Counted from the stretch's first letter, positions 45,785-55,162 are shown. The stretch: 64,000 bases of DNA from an uncultured Flavobacteriaceae bacterium (GCA_947500525.1 CANMSH010000003.1:496001-560000); one strand, 5' to 3'. Notes: generated by a model from the letters alone, not told the origin. Numbers and translations: made by a program.

Positions 45785-47914
45785 ATGCGCTGTCGGTTTA
45801 CTTTCTTACTTTTTGCCATACTCCTAGTTTCTAGTTGTACACCCAAAACAAAAAAAAACATGTCTGATCATCAGTATACAAACGCTCTTATCAATGAGAC
45901 AAGTCCATATTTATTACAACACGCTCACAATCCTGTAGATTGGCATCCTTGGAATAAAGAGACATTAGAGTTAGCGAAAAAAGAGAATAAATTAATTTTA
46001 ATCTCGGTAGGTTATGCGGCCTGTCATTGGTGTCACGTTATGGAACGAGAAAGTTTTGAGGATACAGCTGTGGCCAATATTATGAATCAACATTTCATTA
46101 ATATAAAGGTAGATCGTGAAGAACGACCAGATGTTGATCAAATTTATATGAATGCCGTTCAACTTATGAACAATGGTCGAGGAGGTTGGCCTTTAAACTG
46201 CATTACCTTACCCGATGGCCGCCCTGTTTGGGGAGGTACTTATTTTCCGAAAGAAAATTGGGTTGACATATTGAATAAAATTTCGACTGTTTATCAAGAA
46301 AATCCTGATAAGATGAAAGAATTCGCCACAAAACTTACAGAAGGCATAAAAAATTCTGACCTCATCACGCTCAATACCAAAGCGACTAATTTTTCTAAGA
46401 TTGAAGTAGACACCGTCGTTGAAGACTGGAAACAGTATATGGATTTTGACCTTGGCGGAAGTGCTGGTTCTCCTAAATTTCCAACACCTACTAATTTTGA
46501 ATTTTTATTGCGTTATGGGACGCAAACTGCCGATAAAGAACTTTTAAGCTATGTCAATAACACCTTGACTAAAATGGCCTTAGGTGGCATCTACGATCAA
46601 GTTGGCGGAGGATTTGCCAGATACTCAGTAGATGCTAAATGGCATATCCCTCATTTTGAAAAAATGCTCTACGACAATGGTCAATTGGTTAGTTTGTATG
46701 CCAATGCCTATGTAGCAACCAAAAATCCGTTGTATAAAAGAATAGTTTATGAAACTACCACATTTGTAGAAAGAGAATTGACCAATGATGAAGGTGGTTT
46801 TTATTCATCTCTCGATGCCGATAGTAATAACGAAGCTGGTGAATTAGAAGAAGGGGCTTTTTATGTTTGGAGTAAAGAAGATTTGCAAAGGTTGATTGTT
46901 GATGACTTCGATTTGTTTAGTCTTTATTACAATATCAGTGATGAGTGGAAATGGGAACATGAGAATTACAATTTGCATCGTACTTTAACAGATAGTGAGG
47001 TTGTAAAAAAACAAGGCATTTCGCAAGAAGAACTAACTGCTAAAGTTGAAAATTGGAGATCGATATTATTAAAAGAACGAGAGAAAAAAGATCGTCCAAG
47101 ACTTGATGATAAAGTGTTAACTTCTTGGAACGCACTTATGCTTAAAGGTTATGCAAATGCTTTTCGGGCCTTTAATGATCCTCATTTTCTAGATATGGCT
47201 TTGAAAAATGCCAATTTTATTATTAAAAATCAATTGCGAGAAGATGGCGGATTGAATAGAAACTTTAAAAATGGTAAAAGTAATATCAATGCATATCTTG
47301 AAGACTATGCTACTACCATTGATGCTTTCTTAAATTTATATCAAGTTACACTAGATGAACAATGGTTACAAAATGCTAAACAGCTTACTGACTATTGTTA
47401 TGATCATTTTTATGATACTGAAAGTCAATTGTTTTATTTCATTTCAGATGAAGATAAAGGTTTAATAGCAAGGAAAATTGACGTTGTAGATCAAGGAATA
47501 GGGATTCCTTCTTCTAATTCTATAATGGCGAATAATCTATTTTTATTAGGGCATTACTATGCCAATAAGAAATATAGCGATAATGCAGAAAAAGCACTTC
47601 ACAATGTAAAAAATAAGGCATCAGAGTATGGCGGTGTTGCCTCTAATTGGCTATCATTATATCTCAATTATATTGGAGATTTTTATGAAGTTGCCATTTC
47701 TGGAAAAGATGCTAAAACCAAATTAGAAGAGCTCCACAAGAGTTATATTCCTAATAAGTTAATTGTTGGGAGTACAAAGGATAGCAATTTGCCATTACTC
47801 GAATACAAGTATAGTGAGGATCAAACCACTATTTATGTATGTATAGATGGCACTTGTCAATTACCTGTAAACGAAACGGCTGAGGCTTTAAAACAAATTA
47901 AAACAACTTTCTAA
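45785..47914 (+). CDS. DUF255/thioredoxin-domain lipoprotein (YyaL-like)
   Basis: The 709-residue protein has a lipoprotein signal with lipobox LVSSC at 14-18, an N-terminal thioredoxin-like domain with YAACHWCHVM (Cys80, Cys83), and a long alpha/alpha-barrel C-terminal region (about 200-660; for example HFEKMLYDNGQLVSLYA), as in the YyaL and spermatogenesis-associated protein 20 family. A lipid anchor places it in the periplasm or on the outer membrane, unlike many cytosolic relatives. Activity is unknown. Its stop overlaps the next ATG by one base. Confidence 0.93.
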   Translation: MRCRFTFLLFAILLVSSCTPKTKKNMSDHQYTNALINETSPYLLQHAHNPVDWHPWNKETLELAKKENKLILISVGYAACHWCHVMERESFEDTAVANIMNQHFINIKVDREERPDVDQIYMNAVQLMNNGRGGWPLNCITLPDGRPVWGGTYFPKENWVDILNKISTVYQENPDKMKEFATKLTEGIKNSDLITLNTKATNFSKIEVDTVVEDWKQYMDFDLGGSAGSPKFPTPTNFEFLLRYGTQTADKELLSYVNNTLTKMALGGIYDQVGGGFARYSVDAKWHIPHFEKMLYDNGQLVSLYANAYVATKNPLYKRIVYETTTFVERELTNDEGGFYSSLDADSNNEAGELEEGAFYVWSKEDLQRLIVDDFDLFSLYYNISDEWKWEHENYNLHRTLTDSEVVKKQGISQEELTAKVENWRSILLKEREKKDRPRLDDKVLTSWNALMLKGYANAFRAFNDPHFLDMALKNANFIIKNQLREDGGLNRNFKNGKSNINAYLEDYATTIDAFLNLYQVTLDEQWLQNAKQLTDYCYDHFYDTESQLFYFISDEDKGLIARKIDVVDQGIGIPSSNSIMANNLFLLGHYYANKKYSDNAEKALHNVKNKASEYGGVASNWLSLYLNYIGDFYEVAISGKDAKTKLEELHKSYIPNKLIVGSTKDSNLPLLEYKYSEDQTTIYVCIDGTCQLPVNETAEALKQIKTTF

Positions 47915-48282
47915 TGGATACATTACAACTCATATTTGTGGCCTTAGTGGCTCTTTTACATTTCTATTTCATGGTTTTGGAAATGTTCTATTGGACGAAA
48001 CCTAGAGGTCAAAAGGCTTTTGGAGTGACACCAGAATTTGCTGAAGAGTCTAAAGTTTTAGCTGCAAATCAAGGTTTATATAACGGATTTTTAACAGCGG
48101 GTTTAATTTGGTCTATCATAGACAAGACCTATGGCGATAAAATTGCACTTTTTTTTCTTATTTGTGTGACTTTTGCAGGTATCTATGGGTCATACTCTAC
48201 AAAGAATAGAAAAATCTTTTTTGTTCAAGCTGTCCCAGCAATGATAGCACTAATTTTAACCTTATTAAAAATTTACAATTAA
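47914..48282 (+). CDS. DUF1304 membrane protein
   Basis: The 122-residue protein has four membrane segments and the family markers LHFYFMVLEMFYWTKP and ANQGLYNGFLTAGL. Function is unknown. It is translationally coupled to the preceding gene (TAATG) and ends 1 base before the MscS gene. Confidence 0.88.
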   Translation: MDTLQLIFVALVALLHFYFMVLEMFYWTKPRGQKAFGVTPEFAEESKVLAANQGLYNGFLTAGLIWSIIDKTYGDKIALFFLICVTFAGIYGSYSTKNRKIFFVQAVPAMIALILTLLKIYN

Positions 48283-48283
48283 A

Positions 48284-49096
48284 ATGGATTTAGAAAAAAT
48301 TATTGACACGCTTACCACTTATGGAACCGAATACGGATTAAAAATACTGGCAGCTATTGTCATATGGATCGTTGGATCTTGGGTGATTAAAAAAATAATG
48401 GGCGTTACCGGAAAACTGATGATGAAAAAAGAGTATGACGAAAGTTTACAGAAGTTTTTATTGAATCTAGTTAATTGGACATTAAAGATACTATTGATCA
48501 TTGTTATCTTATCTAAATTAGGTATTGAAACAACTTCCTTTGCAGCGATATTAGCAGCCGCTGGTCTTGCCATTGGTATGGCATTGCAAGGTTCACTTGC
48601 GAACTTCGCTGGAGGTGTATTAATGATGATTTTTAAACCTATAAAAATTGGTGATCTAATAGAAGCACAGGGTGAAATTGGTGTTGTAAAAGAAATAGAA
48701 ATTTTTACTACGAAGATTGTTACCCCAGATAATAAATTAGTAATTATTCCGAACGGTATTTTATCTAACGGTAACATTACAAATTATACCGCAGAGGGAA
48801 AAATACGTTTAGATTTAACTTTTGGTGTTTCTTATGATGCCGATATTAAACAAACGAAAGATGTGCTGCTAGGAGTTATATCTTCGAACCCTAAGGTATT
48901 GAAAGATCCGGCACCGATGGTAGCCGTATCTGAATTAGCTGATAGTTCTGTTAATTTCGCTGTTCGCCCGTGGGCAACTCCAGAAAATTATTGGGATGTT
49001 TATTTTGAAACTACAGAGTCTGTAAAAGAGGCCTTAGATAAAGCTGGCATTGAGATTCCATATCCACATGCAGTAGAGATTCAAAAAGAAGGTTAA
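48284..49096 (+). CDS. MscS-type small-conductance mechanosensitive channel
   Basis: The channel opens under membrane tension to relieve hypoosmotic shock. The 270-residue protein is of short MscS type: three membrane segments, the glycine/alanine-rich TM3 (ILAAAGLAIGMALQGSLANFAGG) near 85-110, a beta domain (GDLIEAQGEIGVVKEIEI) and an alpha/beta cytosolic vestibule (SYDADIKQTKDVL). It is third in the DUF255-DUF1304-MscS run and is followed by a terminator. Confidence 0.97.
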   Translation: MDLEKIIDTLTTYGTEYGLKILAAIVIWIVGSWVIKKIMGVTGKLMMKKEYDESLQKFLLNLVNWTLKILLIIVILSKLGIETTSFAAILAAAGLAIGMALQGSLANFAGGVLMMIFKPIKIGDLIEAQGEIGVVKEIEIFTTKIVTPDNKLVIIPNGILSNGNITNYTAEGKIRLDLTFGVSYDADIKQTKDVLLGVISSNPKVLKDPAPMVAVSELADSSVNFAVRPWATPENYWDVYFETTESVKEALDKAGIEIPYPHAVEIQKEG

Positions 49097-49120
49097 CAAC
49101 ATTACAACTTCTAACCTTAC

Positions 49121-49162
49121 AAAAGGCATCATAATCTGGTATGATTTTTGATGCCTTTTTTG
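49121..49162 (+). terminator. Terminator after the MscS gene
   Basis: AAAAGGCATCA pairs with TGATGCCTTTT around a 17-base loop, with a long T run. Confidence 0.82.
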
Positions 49163-49180
49163 ATACAAAACTATCTTATT

Positions 49181-49900
49181 ATGAAAAAATTACTCTTATG
49201 CCTCACTTGTCTTGTTTTTGGATTTAATGGCCAATCACAAGGCACAAATTTTCAAGCTGGAAGTCCTAACAATTTTAGATTTCATTCATTTCAAAATACC
49301 AACCTCTTAGGCGGTACTTGGATCGAACCAGCTACTACCAGAAAAATAATTGATGATTCAAATACAACTGGTAGTAGATTTACCAGCGACTTTCAACCCG
49401 GAAAAGTAATTGGTTATAATCAAGAGTATCTTTTAAGATATGATGCATTTAATGATGAAATGCAGATCGAAAAAGTTGATGGTAGCATTGCCATTATCGA
49501 TAAAAAAACGATTAACCAAGTAAATCTAGGAGATGGTTCAATCTATAAAATCTTTAACTACGATGTAAAAAAGGAAAATATAACTGGGTATCTTAAGGTG
49601 CTCTTTACTGGTGAAGAATTATCTTTATTAAAAAAAGAAGTTATAGCATATGAATTTGAAAAGAAACCCGAATCAGGTTATCATGATATTGTTCCTGCAG
49701 CTTATGTTAAGGGAAATGAAATCTATTTTATAGCTGATCATAGTGGTGAAATTCGTTCATTTCGCAACAAAAAAGATTTATTAAATTTATATCCTACTCA
49801 TAAGAAGTCATTAGAAAATTTTATGAAAGTTAATAACATCAGATTTTCAAAAGAAGATTCTTTGAGTAAATTAGCGCAGCATTTAGATATGTTGAATTAA
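49181..49900 (+). CDS. Secreted hypothetical protein, tandem paralogue A
   Basis: I do not recognise this family. From the ATG at 49181 the product has 239 residues, with a signal peptide ending near NGQSQ. It shares its body with the next gene: TGSRF.SDFQ.GKVIGYNQ.YLLRYDA.ND.M, then DGS.YKIFNY, SLLKKEVI, IADH.G.IRSF and a C-terminal KF.....L..LG/AQHLD. The pattern suggests a compact beta-rich fold. It comes straight after the MscS terminator. Confidence 0.75.
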   Translation: MKKLLLCLTCLVFGFNGQSQGTNFQAGSPNNFRFHSFQNTNLLGGTWIEPATTRKIIDDSNTTGSRFTSDFQPGKVIGYNQEYLLRYDAFNDEMQIEKVDGSIAIIDKKTINQVNLGDGSIYKIFNYDVKKENITGYLKVLFTGEELSLLKKEVIAYEFEKKPESGYHDIVPAAYVKGNEIYFIADHSGEIRSFRNKKDLLNLYPTHKKSLENFMKVNNIRFSKEDSLSKLAQHLDMLN

Positions 49901-50033
49901 GCTGGTGACCCTCGAACTCTTGTGTATCTGCCTTTGCAGAAATAGCAAGTTTTACAATTTAATCCTTGGGCAAGAAACAAATTTAATTTGCTCAATGAAT
50001 TTTATTTATTAACTAAAAAAATAGAAAATACCT

Positions 50034-50041
50034 TATATTTG
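50034..50041 (+). promoter_or_regulatory. -7 element before paralogue B
   Basis: TATATTTG matches TAnnTTTG and ends 24 bases before the ATG at 50066, in the 165-base gap between the two paralogues. Confidence 0.45.
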
Positions 50042-50065
50042 GTAAGAATTTGATACAAATACATT

Positions 50066-50752
50066 ATGAAAAAATTAATTTTATTAGCAGTAGTATTCGT
50101 TTCTTTTGGTGTGAATAGCCAAGCACAACGAATAAATCAAGTAGCCGAGAATTTTATAAACGATTCTCAAAATTTTGTAACTAACAACACTACACGAGGC
50201 ATTAAAGATGTAAATGTCACAGGCAGTCGATTTGTTAGTGATTTTCAATTTGGAAAAGTAATAGGATATAATCAGAATTATCTTTTGAGATATGACGCCT
50301 ACAATGACCAAATGGAAGTTAAAAACACTGAAGATAAAATTGTAATTATCAATAAGAAAACAATAAACGAAGTTACTTTTAATGATGGATCGAAATATAA
50401 AATTTTTAATTACACTCTAGACGGTGCAAGTAAAATAGGTTATCTCAAAGTAATTTATGGAGGCTCTAAGTCTTCATTATTAAAAAAAGAGGTTATTAAA
50501 TATGTACCAGAGAAAAAGGCAGAATCAACTTATGAAGACGATACACCTGCAGCCTACAAAAAAAGCAGTCCAGTATATTTTATTGCAGATCACGATGGTT
50601 CAATACGCTCATTTACAAAAAAGAAAGAACTATTAAAATTATTCCCTGGAGAGAAAAAGTCTATCGAAAAGTTTATGAAATCTAAGAAGGTTAAATTTTC
50701 TAATGAAGCTTCTTTAGCTAGTTTAGGAAGACATCTAGACACAATGAACTAA
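50066..50752 (+). CDS. Secreted hypothetical protein, tandem paralogue B
   Basis: This 228-residue product has a signal peptide ending near NSQAQ and is closely related to the previous gene along its whole length, with the same TGSRFVSDFQFGKVIGYNQN core, FNDGSKYKIFNYT and IADHDGSIRSF segments. Its C-terminal half is more lysine-rich. It has an independent promoter element. The pair looks like a recent tandem duplication; function is unknown. Confidence 0.75.
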   Translation: MKKLILLAVVFVSFGVNSQAQRINQVAENFINDSQNFVTNNTTRGIKDVNVTGSRFVSDFQFGKVIGYNQNYLLRYDAYNDQMEVKNTEDKIVIINKKTINEVTFNDGSKYKIFNYTLDGASKIGYLKVIYGGSKSSLLKKEVIKYVPEKKAESTYEDDTPAAYKKSSPVYFIADHDGSIRSFTKKKELLKLFPGEKKSIEKFMKSKKVKFSNEASLASLGRHLDTMN

Positions 50753-50767
50753 TTCATTGAAAAGGAA

Positions 50768-51442
50768 TTATTTTTTAGATTTTGTAATTAAAAAATCTTT
50801 CAAATAAAAAGGCTCAAAATAGGCGACATCTTCGATGTCGCCTATTTTGTATTTGTCATAAGATATTTGTGCCATTTGTTTGGCAGATGGGAAATACCCA
50901 TCTAAGAAAATAGCATTTTCATGTTGTACTATTTCTTTACATTTTTCAGCTCCATCTCCTAAGAAATATACCTTGCCTTTTTGCAAATATTCCTTAAACG
51001 AATTTTCATCTATCACTTCAGCTTGGGTTTCTCGTAATCTCTTATTGCTCCCACTGAAAATGGCGCTATACACCTCCATACGTCTCGCATCTAATAAAGG
51101 AACAATTATTTCATTTTTTTGCACCTCAACTGAAGCCGACAATGACCTCAACGTATCAACAGAAATAAGTGGCACATCGAGAATAAAGCACAAGCCTTTC
51201 GCTGCTGATACTCCAATACGCAAACCTGTATACGATCCTGGTCCTTTACTAACTGCTACTGCAACGATATCGGAAATCAAAACAGATGTTTCATTAAGAA
51301 GATTTTCTATAAAAACATGTAAATTCTCGCCATGAGAATAGCCTCCATCATTTAGTTCTTTACAGGCAAGTAACTGTCCGTTTTTAGCCAAACTAACAGA
51401 ACAGTTTTTCGTAGCAGTTTCTATGTTTAAAATGAGTGCCAA
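50768..51442 (-). CDS. tsaB: tRNA threonylcarbamoyladenosine biosynthesis protein TsaB
   Basis: TsaB, the inactive partner of TsaD, takes part in forming t6A on tRNAs that read ANN codons. The 224-residue protein shows ILNIETATKNCSVSLA at the N-terminus, the YSHGENL segment with a retained histidine, and VSKGPGSYTGLRIGVSAAKG near 64-84. Its 3' coding end contains a perfect 16-base hairpin (50815-50849). The promoter element is at 51462-51469. It is convergent with paralogue B. Confidence 0.96.
   Translation of the reverse strand: MALILNIETATKNCSVSLAKNGQLLACKELNDGGYSHGENLHVFIENLLNETSVLISDIVAVAVSKGPGSYTGLRIGVSAAKGLCFILDVPLISVDTLRSLSASVEVQKNEIIVPLLDARRMEVYSAIFSGSNKRLRETQAEVIDENSFKEYLQKGKVYFLGDGAEKCKEIVQHENAIFLDGYFPSAKQMAQISYDKYKIGDIEDVAYFEPFYLKDFLITKSKK
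50815..50849. repeat. Perfect 16-base inverted repeat inside tsaB
   Basis: CAAAATAGGCGACATC and GATGTCGCCTATTTTG are exact reverse complements separated by TTC. The arm encodes part of the C-terminal KIGDIEDVAYF segment. The hairpin is about 45 bases before the stop. Confidence 0.85.
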
Positions 51443-51461
51443 ATAATTTAATTTTTAGCTG

Positions 51462-51469
51462 CAAAGATA
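51462..51469 (-). promoter_or_regulatory. -7 element for tsaB
   Basis: CAAAGATA on the plus strand reads TATCTTTG on the minus strand, matching TAnnTTTG, 20 bases before the tsaB ATG. Confidence 0.5.
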
Positions 51470-51483
51470 CAGTAGATTTCATA

Positions 51484-51519
51484 AAAAAACATCTAGCAAA
51501 TTATGTTACCAGATGTTTT
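51484..51519 (-). terminator. Terminator after the TolC-family gene
   Basis: On the minus strand AAAACATCT pairs with AGATGTTTT across a loop, with a T run beyond it. Confidence 0.78.
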
Positions 51520-51545
51520 CTAAAAAAAAGGGATATTCGTTTATA

Positions 51546-52922
51546 TTATTCTACGATTGGAATGCCGTAATAAAATTCTAACACTTTGGTTCTAAATACA
51601 TAGTTATACTTGGCACGTGTTAATGTTGCTTGTGCATTCACCAGTCTATTTCTAACTTGTTCAAAATCGAATGAATTGGTTACACCTAAATCATAACGCT
51701 GTTTTGCATAATCGAAAGATATTTTTTGAGCTTCGACAGATTTTTTTGCAGCCTCATACTCTTTCAATGTGGCTTTTGCATTGATATAGGCACGTTCTAT
51801 TGCTTCTCTTAAAGCTCTTTTTTGATCAGATAAGTTGACTTCCGAAATCTTTTGATTGATTTTCGCACGACTCACATTTGCCTTTACTTGTCCTCTATTG
51901 AAAATTGGTATATTTAGTGAAAAACCTAAAGACTGACCAAAGTTATTATCCAATTGATCGAAAAAACCATTCTTAATCAATCGCTGTGGACCTCCTGGGT
52001 TTGCAGGATCTACAGGTATAAAGAAATCATCACTCTGACCTTGTCTATGGTTATAACCACTTCCCAAACCAGCGTTCATCGATAGGCTTGGTAAAAAATC
52101 GGCTTTCGCTATCTCTATTTGTGTCTCTGCATTTTGCAAGCTCAACTCAGCACTTTTAATCTCTGGTTGATTCCCAACAGCTTTGTCAAAAATCTCATTG
52201 GTATTGTTATAAAGTAAAGCAACTGATTCTATATCTACTGGAATTTCCTGTACATCAAAACCAGCATTTGGTATTTGCAAAATTTGCGATAATGTTAGTA
52301 GTGCTAAATCAACATTGTTCTGAGCCGTTACTATGGCATTTTCATCATTTATTTTTGTTGCCTCAACTTCTAATAGATTTCCTTTTGGTTGTACACCTTC
52401 TTCTACCAACCCTTTGGTTCTCTCAAATTGTTGTTTACTAATTTCTAATTGGGCTTCGGCAATTTTCAAGTTCTCTTTATTAAACAACACATTCAAATAA
52501 GAGTTCACAATATTTAACGAAATATCGTTCTTCATTTTTTCTAGATCTAATTGACTAGCCTCATACGCAACTTGAGATTGTTTAAACGCATTTTTAATTC
52601 TAAAGCCATTATATATTGTTAATGACGTCCCTAAACTAAAATTATTCGATCTTGTATCAGAAGCTCTAGTTCCCGTAATTGGATTAATACTAGAACCAAA
52701 ACTATAGTTATGCGAAGCTGTAGCAGAAACACCGGGTAATTTATTTCCTTTAGCTGTATTTATATCTTCTTTTCTTAAATCCGTGGTGAATTTCGCTCTT
52801 TGCACCGAAAGGTTATTTTCTAGGGCATGGTCAACACATTCTTTGAGTGTCCATTTTTTTTCTTGAGCGAATGAGATTGTAATTGTTAAAAAAGCAACGA
52901 GTATAGATAATTTCGTTTTCAT
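51546..52922 (-). CDS. TolC family outer-membrane protein (stand-alone)
   Basis: The 458-residue protein has a signal peptide ending near ISFAQE and two outer-membrane-efflux repeats (WTLKECVDHALENNLSVQRA near 24, and QKRALREAIERAYINAKATLKEY near 360). No membrane fusion protein or pump is next to it, so it probably serves systems encoded elsewhere. It is separated by 132 bases from the cytochrome-oxidase assembly cluster upstream and ends at a terminator. Confidence 0.94.
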   Translation of the reverse strand: MKTKLSILVAFLTITISFAQEKKWTLKECVDHALENNLSVQRAKFTTDLRKEDINTAKGNKLPGVSATASHNYSFGSSINPITGTRASDTRSNNFSLGTSLTIYNGFRIKNAFKQSQVAYEASQLDLEKMKNDISLNIVNSYLNVLFNKENLKIAEAQLEISKQQFERTKGLVEEGVQPKGNLLEVEATKINDENAIVTAQNNVDLALLTLSQILQIPNAGFDVQEIPVDIESVALLYNNTNEIFDKAVGNQPEIKSAELSLQNAETQIEIAKADFLPSLSMNAGLGSGYNHRQGQSDDFFIPVDPANPGGPQRLIKNGFFDQLDNNFGQSLGFSLNIPIFNRGQVKANVSRAKINQKISEVNLSDQKRALREAIERAYINAKATLKEYEAAKKSVEAQKISFDYAKQRYDLGVTNSFDFEQVRNRLVNAQATLTRAKYNYVFRTKVLEFYYGIPIVE

Positions 52923-53054
52923 AGTTAGTTTATGTTAAACAAAGCGACGACCTCTACTAAAAAATAGCATAAAGGAATGGCTTTACAGATTTTTGATTTT
53001 CTATATGACGACTAAAAGTAAAACTTGTTACACATTATCGTTCTTATTGAAATG

Positions 53055-53264
53055 TTAAAGTTTCAATTTCTTCCAATTTCTATACAAAAAGTAGACACCT
53101 ACCCCGACTAAAATATAAGGAAAGGCCATCAAATAAATAATACCAGAATTGACCGATTCGGCAATTTCTGCGTCACCCGATTCTACTACGGCCTTACACA
53201 TGGCACATTGCCCAGTGATCATTTGCGACATTAATAGACAACAGATTACGATTACTTTTTTCAT
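53055..53264 (-). CDS. Small membrane protein with CAMC motif
   Basis: The 69-residue product has a signal/first hydrophobic segment (cut possible near TGQCA), a CAMCKAVVESG motif, and a second membrane span (about 42-60) followed by a basic tail. It lies 3 bases after the DUF420 gene in the oxidase assembly cluster, and its two cysteines suggest a metal or redox role there; that is inference. Confidence 0.75.
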   Translation of the reverse strand: MKKVIVICCLLMSQMITGQCAMCKAVVESGDAEIAESVNSGIIYLMAFPYILVGVGVYFLYRNWKKLKL

Positions 53265-53267
53265 GAT

Positions 53268-53795
53268 TTAATAATAAGGAGAAATCATTAGGTAGACAAT
53301 AACCCCTGAAATGGCAACATACAGCCACAAAGGAAATGTAATTTTCGCAATTTTCTTATGACGATCGAAGTCATTTGTAATAGCTCTTACATACGTAATT
53401 AATACAAAGGGTATGATCACTATAGATAATATGATATGTGTAATTAAAATAAAATAATACACATATTTAATAGTACCCTCACCACCAAAAGGTGTTGAGT
53501 TAGACGTCATATGATATGCAACATACATGGCAAGAAAAGCAATTGAGCAGCCGATGGCTGTTTTCATTAATAATTCATGTCTTTTTCTATTTCCATTTTT
53601 TATGGCTACCACAGCTACAATTAGCAATAAGGCCGTAAAGGCATTGATACTCGCATAAATGGGCGGCAAAAAAGTTAACGGCTCTGCATTGGGTATTTTA
53701 ACGCCAAATAAAGCTGCTACCACTAATGGAATAGCAATCGACAAAATGACAATCCATTTATTATATTTCTTCGCTGATACTTGGTCTTTACTCAT
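53268..53795 (-). CDS. DUF420 membrane protein
   Basis: The 175-residue protein has five membrane segments and the DUF420 markers INAFTALLL, RKRHELLMKTA and THIILSIVIIPFV with conserved histidines. Family members sit next to cytochrome oxidase genes; a role in copper or oxidase assembly is suspected but not shown. It overlaps neither neighbour but is packed within 1-3 bases of SCO and the CAMC protein. Confidence 0.9.
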   Translation of the reverse strand: MSKDQVSAKKYNKWIVILSIAIPLVVAALFGVKIPNAEPLTFLPPIYASINAFTALLLIVAVVAIKNGNRKRHELLMKTAIGCSIAFLAMYVAYHMTSNSTPFGGEGTIKYVYYFILITHIILSIVIIPFVLITYVRAITNDFDRHKKIAKITFPLWLYVAISGVIVYLMISPYY

Positions 53796-53796
53796 G

Positions 53797-54483
53797 TTAT
53801 TCTTTCAACAATTTGGCAATATCTTCTTTTAATGATTCGATTTGATGTTCTTCGGTTCCTTGATAATACACAACAGGATTACCATGCTTGTCTTTTCTAG
53901 ATCTCAAAAATCCCTTTTTATCTATTAAGGCAAAATATCCTTGATGTTCGAAACCTCCAGCGACATCTGGATTGATTTCTGCAAAAATATTTAGGCCTTT
54001 ATTCGATAATTCATAAACAGCATCAATATCTCCGGTTAACATATGCCAATTCAATGAAGTCACCCCATATTGTTCAGCATACTTTTTAAGAACCATTGGT
54101 GTATCGTTTTTAGGGTCTATTGAAAAAGACGCGATTCCAAAATTTTCATTATTGCCATACTCCTTTTCTATCTTAAGCATATTGCGGTTCATAATAGGGC
54201 AAATACTCGGACATGTGGTGAAAAAGAATTCAGCCACATATACTTTTCCTTTATAATCAGCTTCAGTTATCGTTAGACTATCTTGGTTAATAAAAGTGAA
54301 ATCTGGCATCTTTTTAGGTTCACCATCGATCACTAAATAAGCCATGGCATCATTAGCTACTTTATTCATTCTTGATTCATCAGCGACATCTTCTTTCTTT
54401 ACTCTATCAACAATTCTTGGAATTGCATAAATTCCAAATAATAAGATAATAAAAGATATTCCTATGTATGATTTATTTTTCAT
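53797..54483 (-). CDS. SCO1/SenC/PrrC family copper protein
   Basis: SCO proteins deliver copper to the CuA site of cytochrome oxidase or act as thiol reductants. The 228-residue protein has an N-terminal membrane anchor (about 6-25), a thioredoxin fold, and the copper ligands Cys91 and Cys95 in TTCPSICPIM plus His180 in FEHQGYF. It is the central gene of the assembly cluster, between the 215-residue protein and DUF420. Confidence 0.95.
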   Translation of the reverse strand: MKNKSYIGISFIILLFGIYAIPRIVDRVKKEDVADESRMNKVANDAMAYLVIDGEPKKMPDFTFINQDSLTITEADYKGKVYVAEFFFTTCPSICPIMNRNMLKIEKEYGNNENFGIASFSIDPKNDTPMVLKKYAEQYGVTSLNWHMLTGDIDAVYELSNKGLNIFAEINPDVAGGFEHQGYFALIDKKGFLRSRKDKHGNPVVYYQGTEEHQIESLKEDIAKLLKE

Positions 54484-54491
54484 TTGTATCC

Positions 54492-55139
54492 CTAAATCTG
54501 TCTTTTATTCTTTTTTAAAGCTAAACGATATTCTGCAACAAGTACCTTAACGTCATCGACCATTTTATTATGTATTGGCGCTACCGTTTCGGCATTATAA
54601 CCATATAATATTTGTTGTGTATCATCATCTTTTTCTCTTCCACGCAAGTGCATTTCACGATCAATAATAAACGCATAAGGAGAATAGCTATTTTCTTTAA
54701 GCGTATAAGATGTTTTTAAGCTATTAAATAAAGATCGAATTTCGTCGCGATCTCCAAAAACAAATTTGAATTTACTCATATCTGTAGCAAAAGCAATCTT
54801 TTCTTTTAGCTTCTCTGACTGTTCTTCTGTTCCTTTGGGGAGTACAACCACAAACTGAAAATCTCTAAATTTATGAAACCTCTTATAAATCTTTTCATTT
54901 AGATTCAAAGCATTGTTTTTTGTTGCATCTAAATCATCTCCTAAAAATGAAAGAATAGTAATTTTATCTTCGAGTGTTAATGATGAATTTTCATCAGAAG
55001 TAAAATGTTTAATATTGCTTATGTTTTCGGTGAGTACGGGTAATTTTGCAAAATTATTGGTACCCGTAAGAAGCATTATATAAAATACTAACGGCAAGAT
55101 AAAAAGGCTAAATAGTACCCAAAATTTCTTATTCTTCAT
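54492..55139 (-). CDS. Membrane-anchored hypothetical protein of the oxidase cluster
   Basis: The 215-residue protein has one N-terminal membrane anchor (about 7-27) and a soluble domain without conserved cysteines. The order of short strands and helices (ILSFLGDDLDATKN, FVVVLPKG, AFIIDREMHLRGR) resembles a thioredoxin/SCO fold that has lost its active site. It lies 8 bases before the SCO gene, so the two are probably co-transcribed. Confidence 0.75.
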   Translation of the reverse strand: MKNKKFWVLFSLFILPLVFYIMLLTGTNNFAKLPVLTENISNIKHFTSDENSSLTLEDKITILSFLGDDLDATKNNALNLNEKIYKRFHKFRDFQFVVVLPKGTEEQSEKLKEKIAFATDMSKFKFVFGDRDEIRSLFNSLKTSYTLKENSYSPYAFIIDREMHLRGREKDDDTQQILYGYNAETVAPIHNKMVDDVKVLVAEYRLALKKNKRQI

Positions 55140-55162
55140 CTCCTAATTTTAATTACTTAAGC

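Noticed and set aside
48319..48777. 152-codon minus-strand open frame inside the MscS gene
   Set aside because: The plus-strand frame has clear MscS motifs throughout; the antisense frame has no recognisable start or family.
49901..50033. Possible tRNA remnant in the gap between the tandem paralogues (GCTGGTGACCCTCGAACT)
   Set aside because: The few bases that look like an antisense tRNA 3' end do not extend into an acceptor or anticodon stem; apart from small hairpins I see nothing there.
50880..51335. Plus-strand open frame opposite tsaB
   Set aside because: Shadow of the tsaB reading frame; the translation is serine-rich and has no motif.
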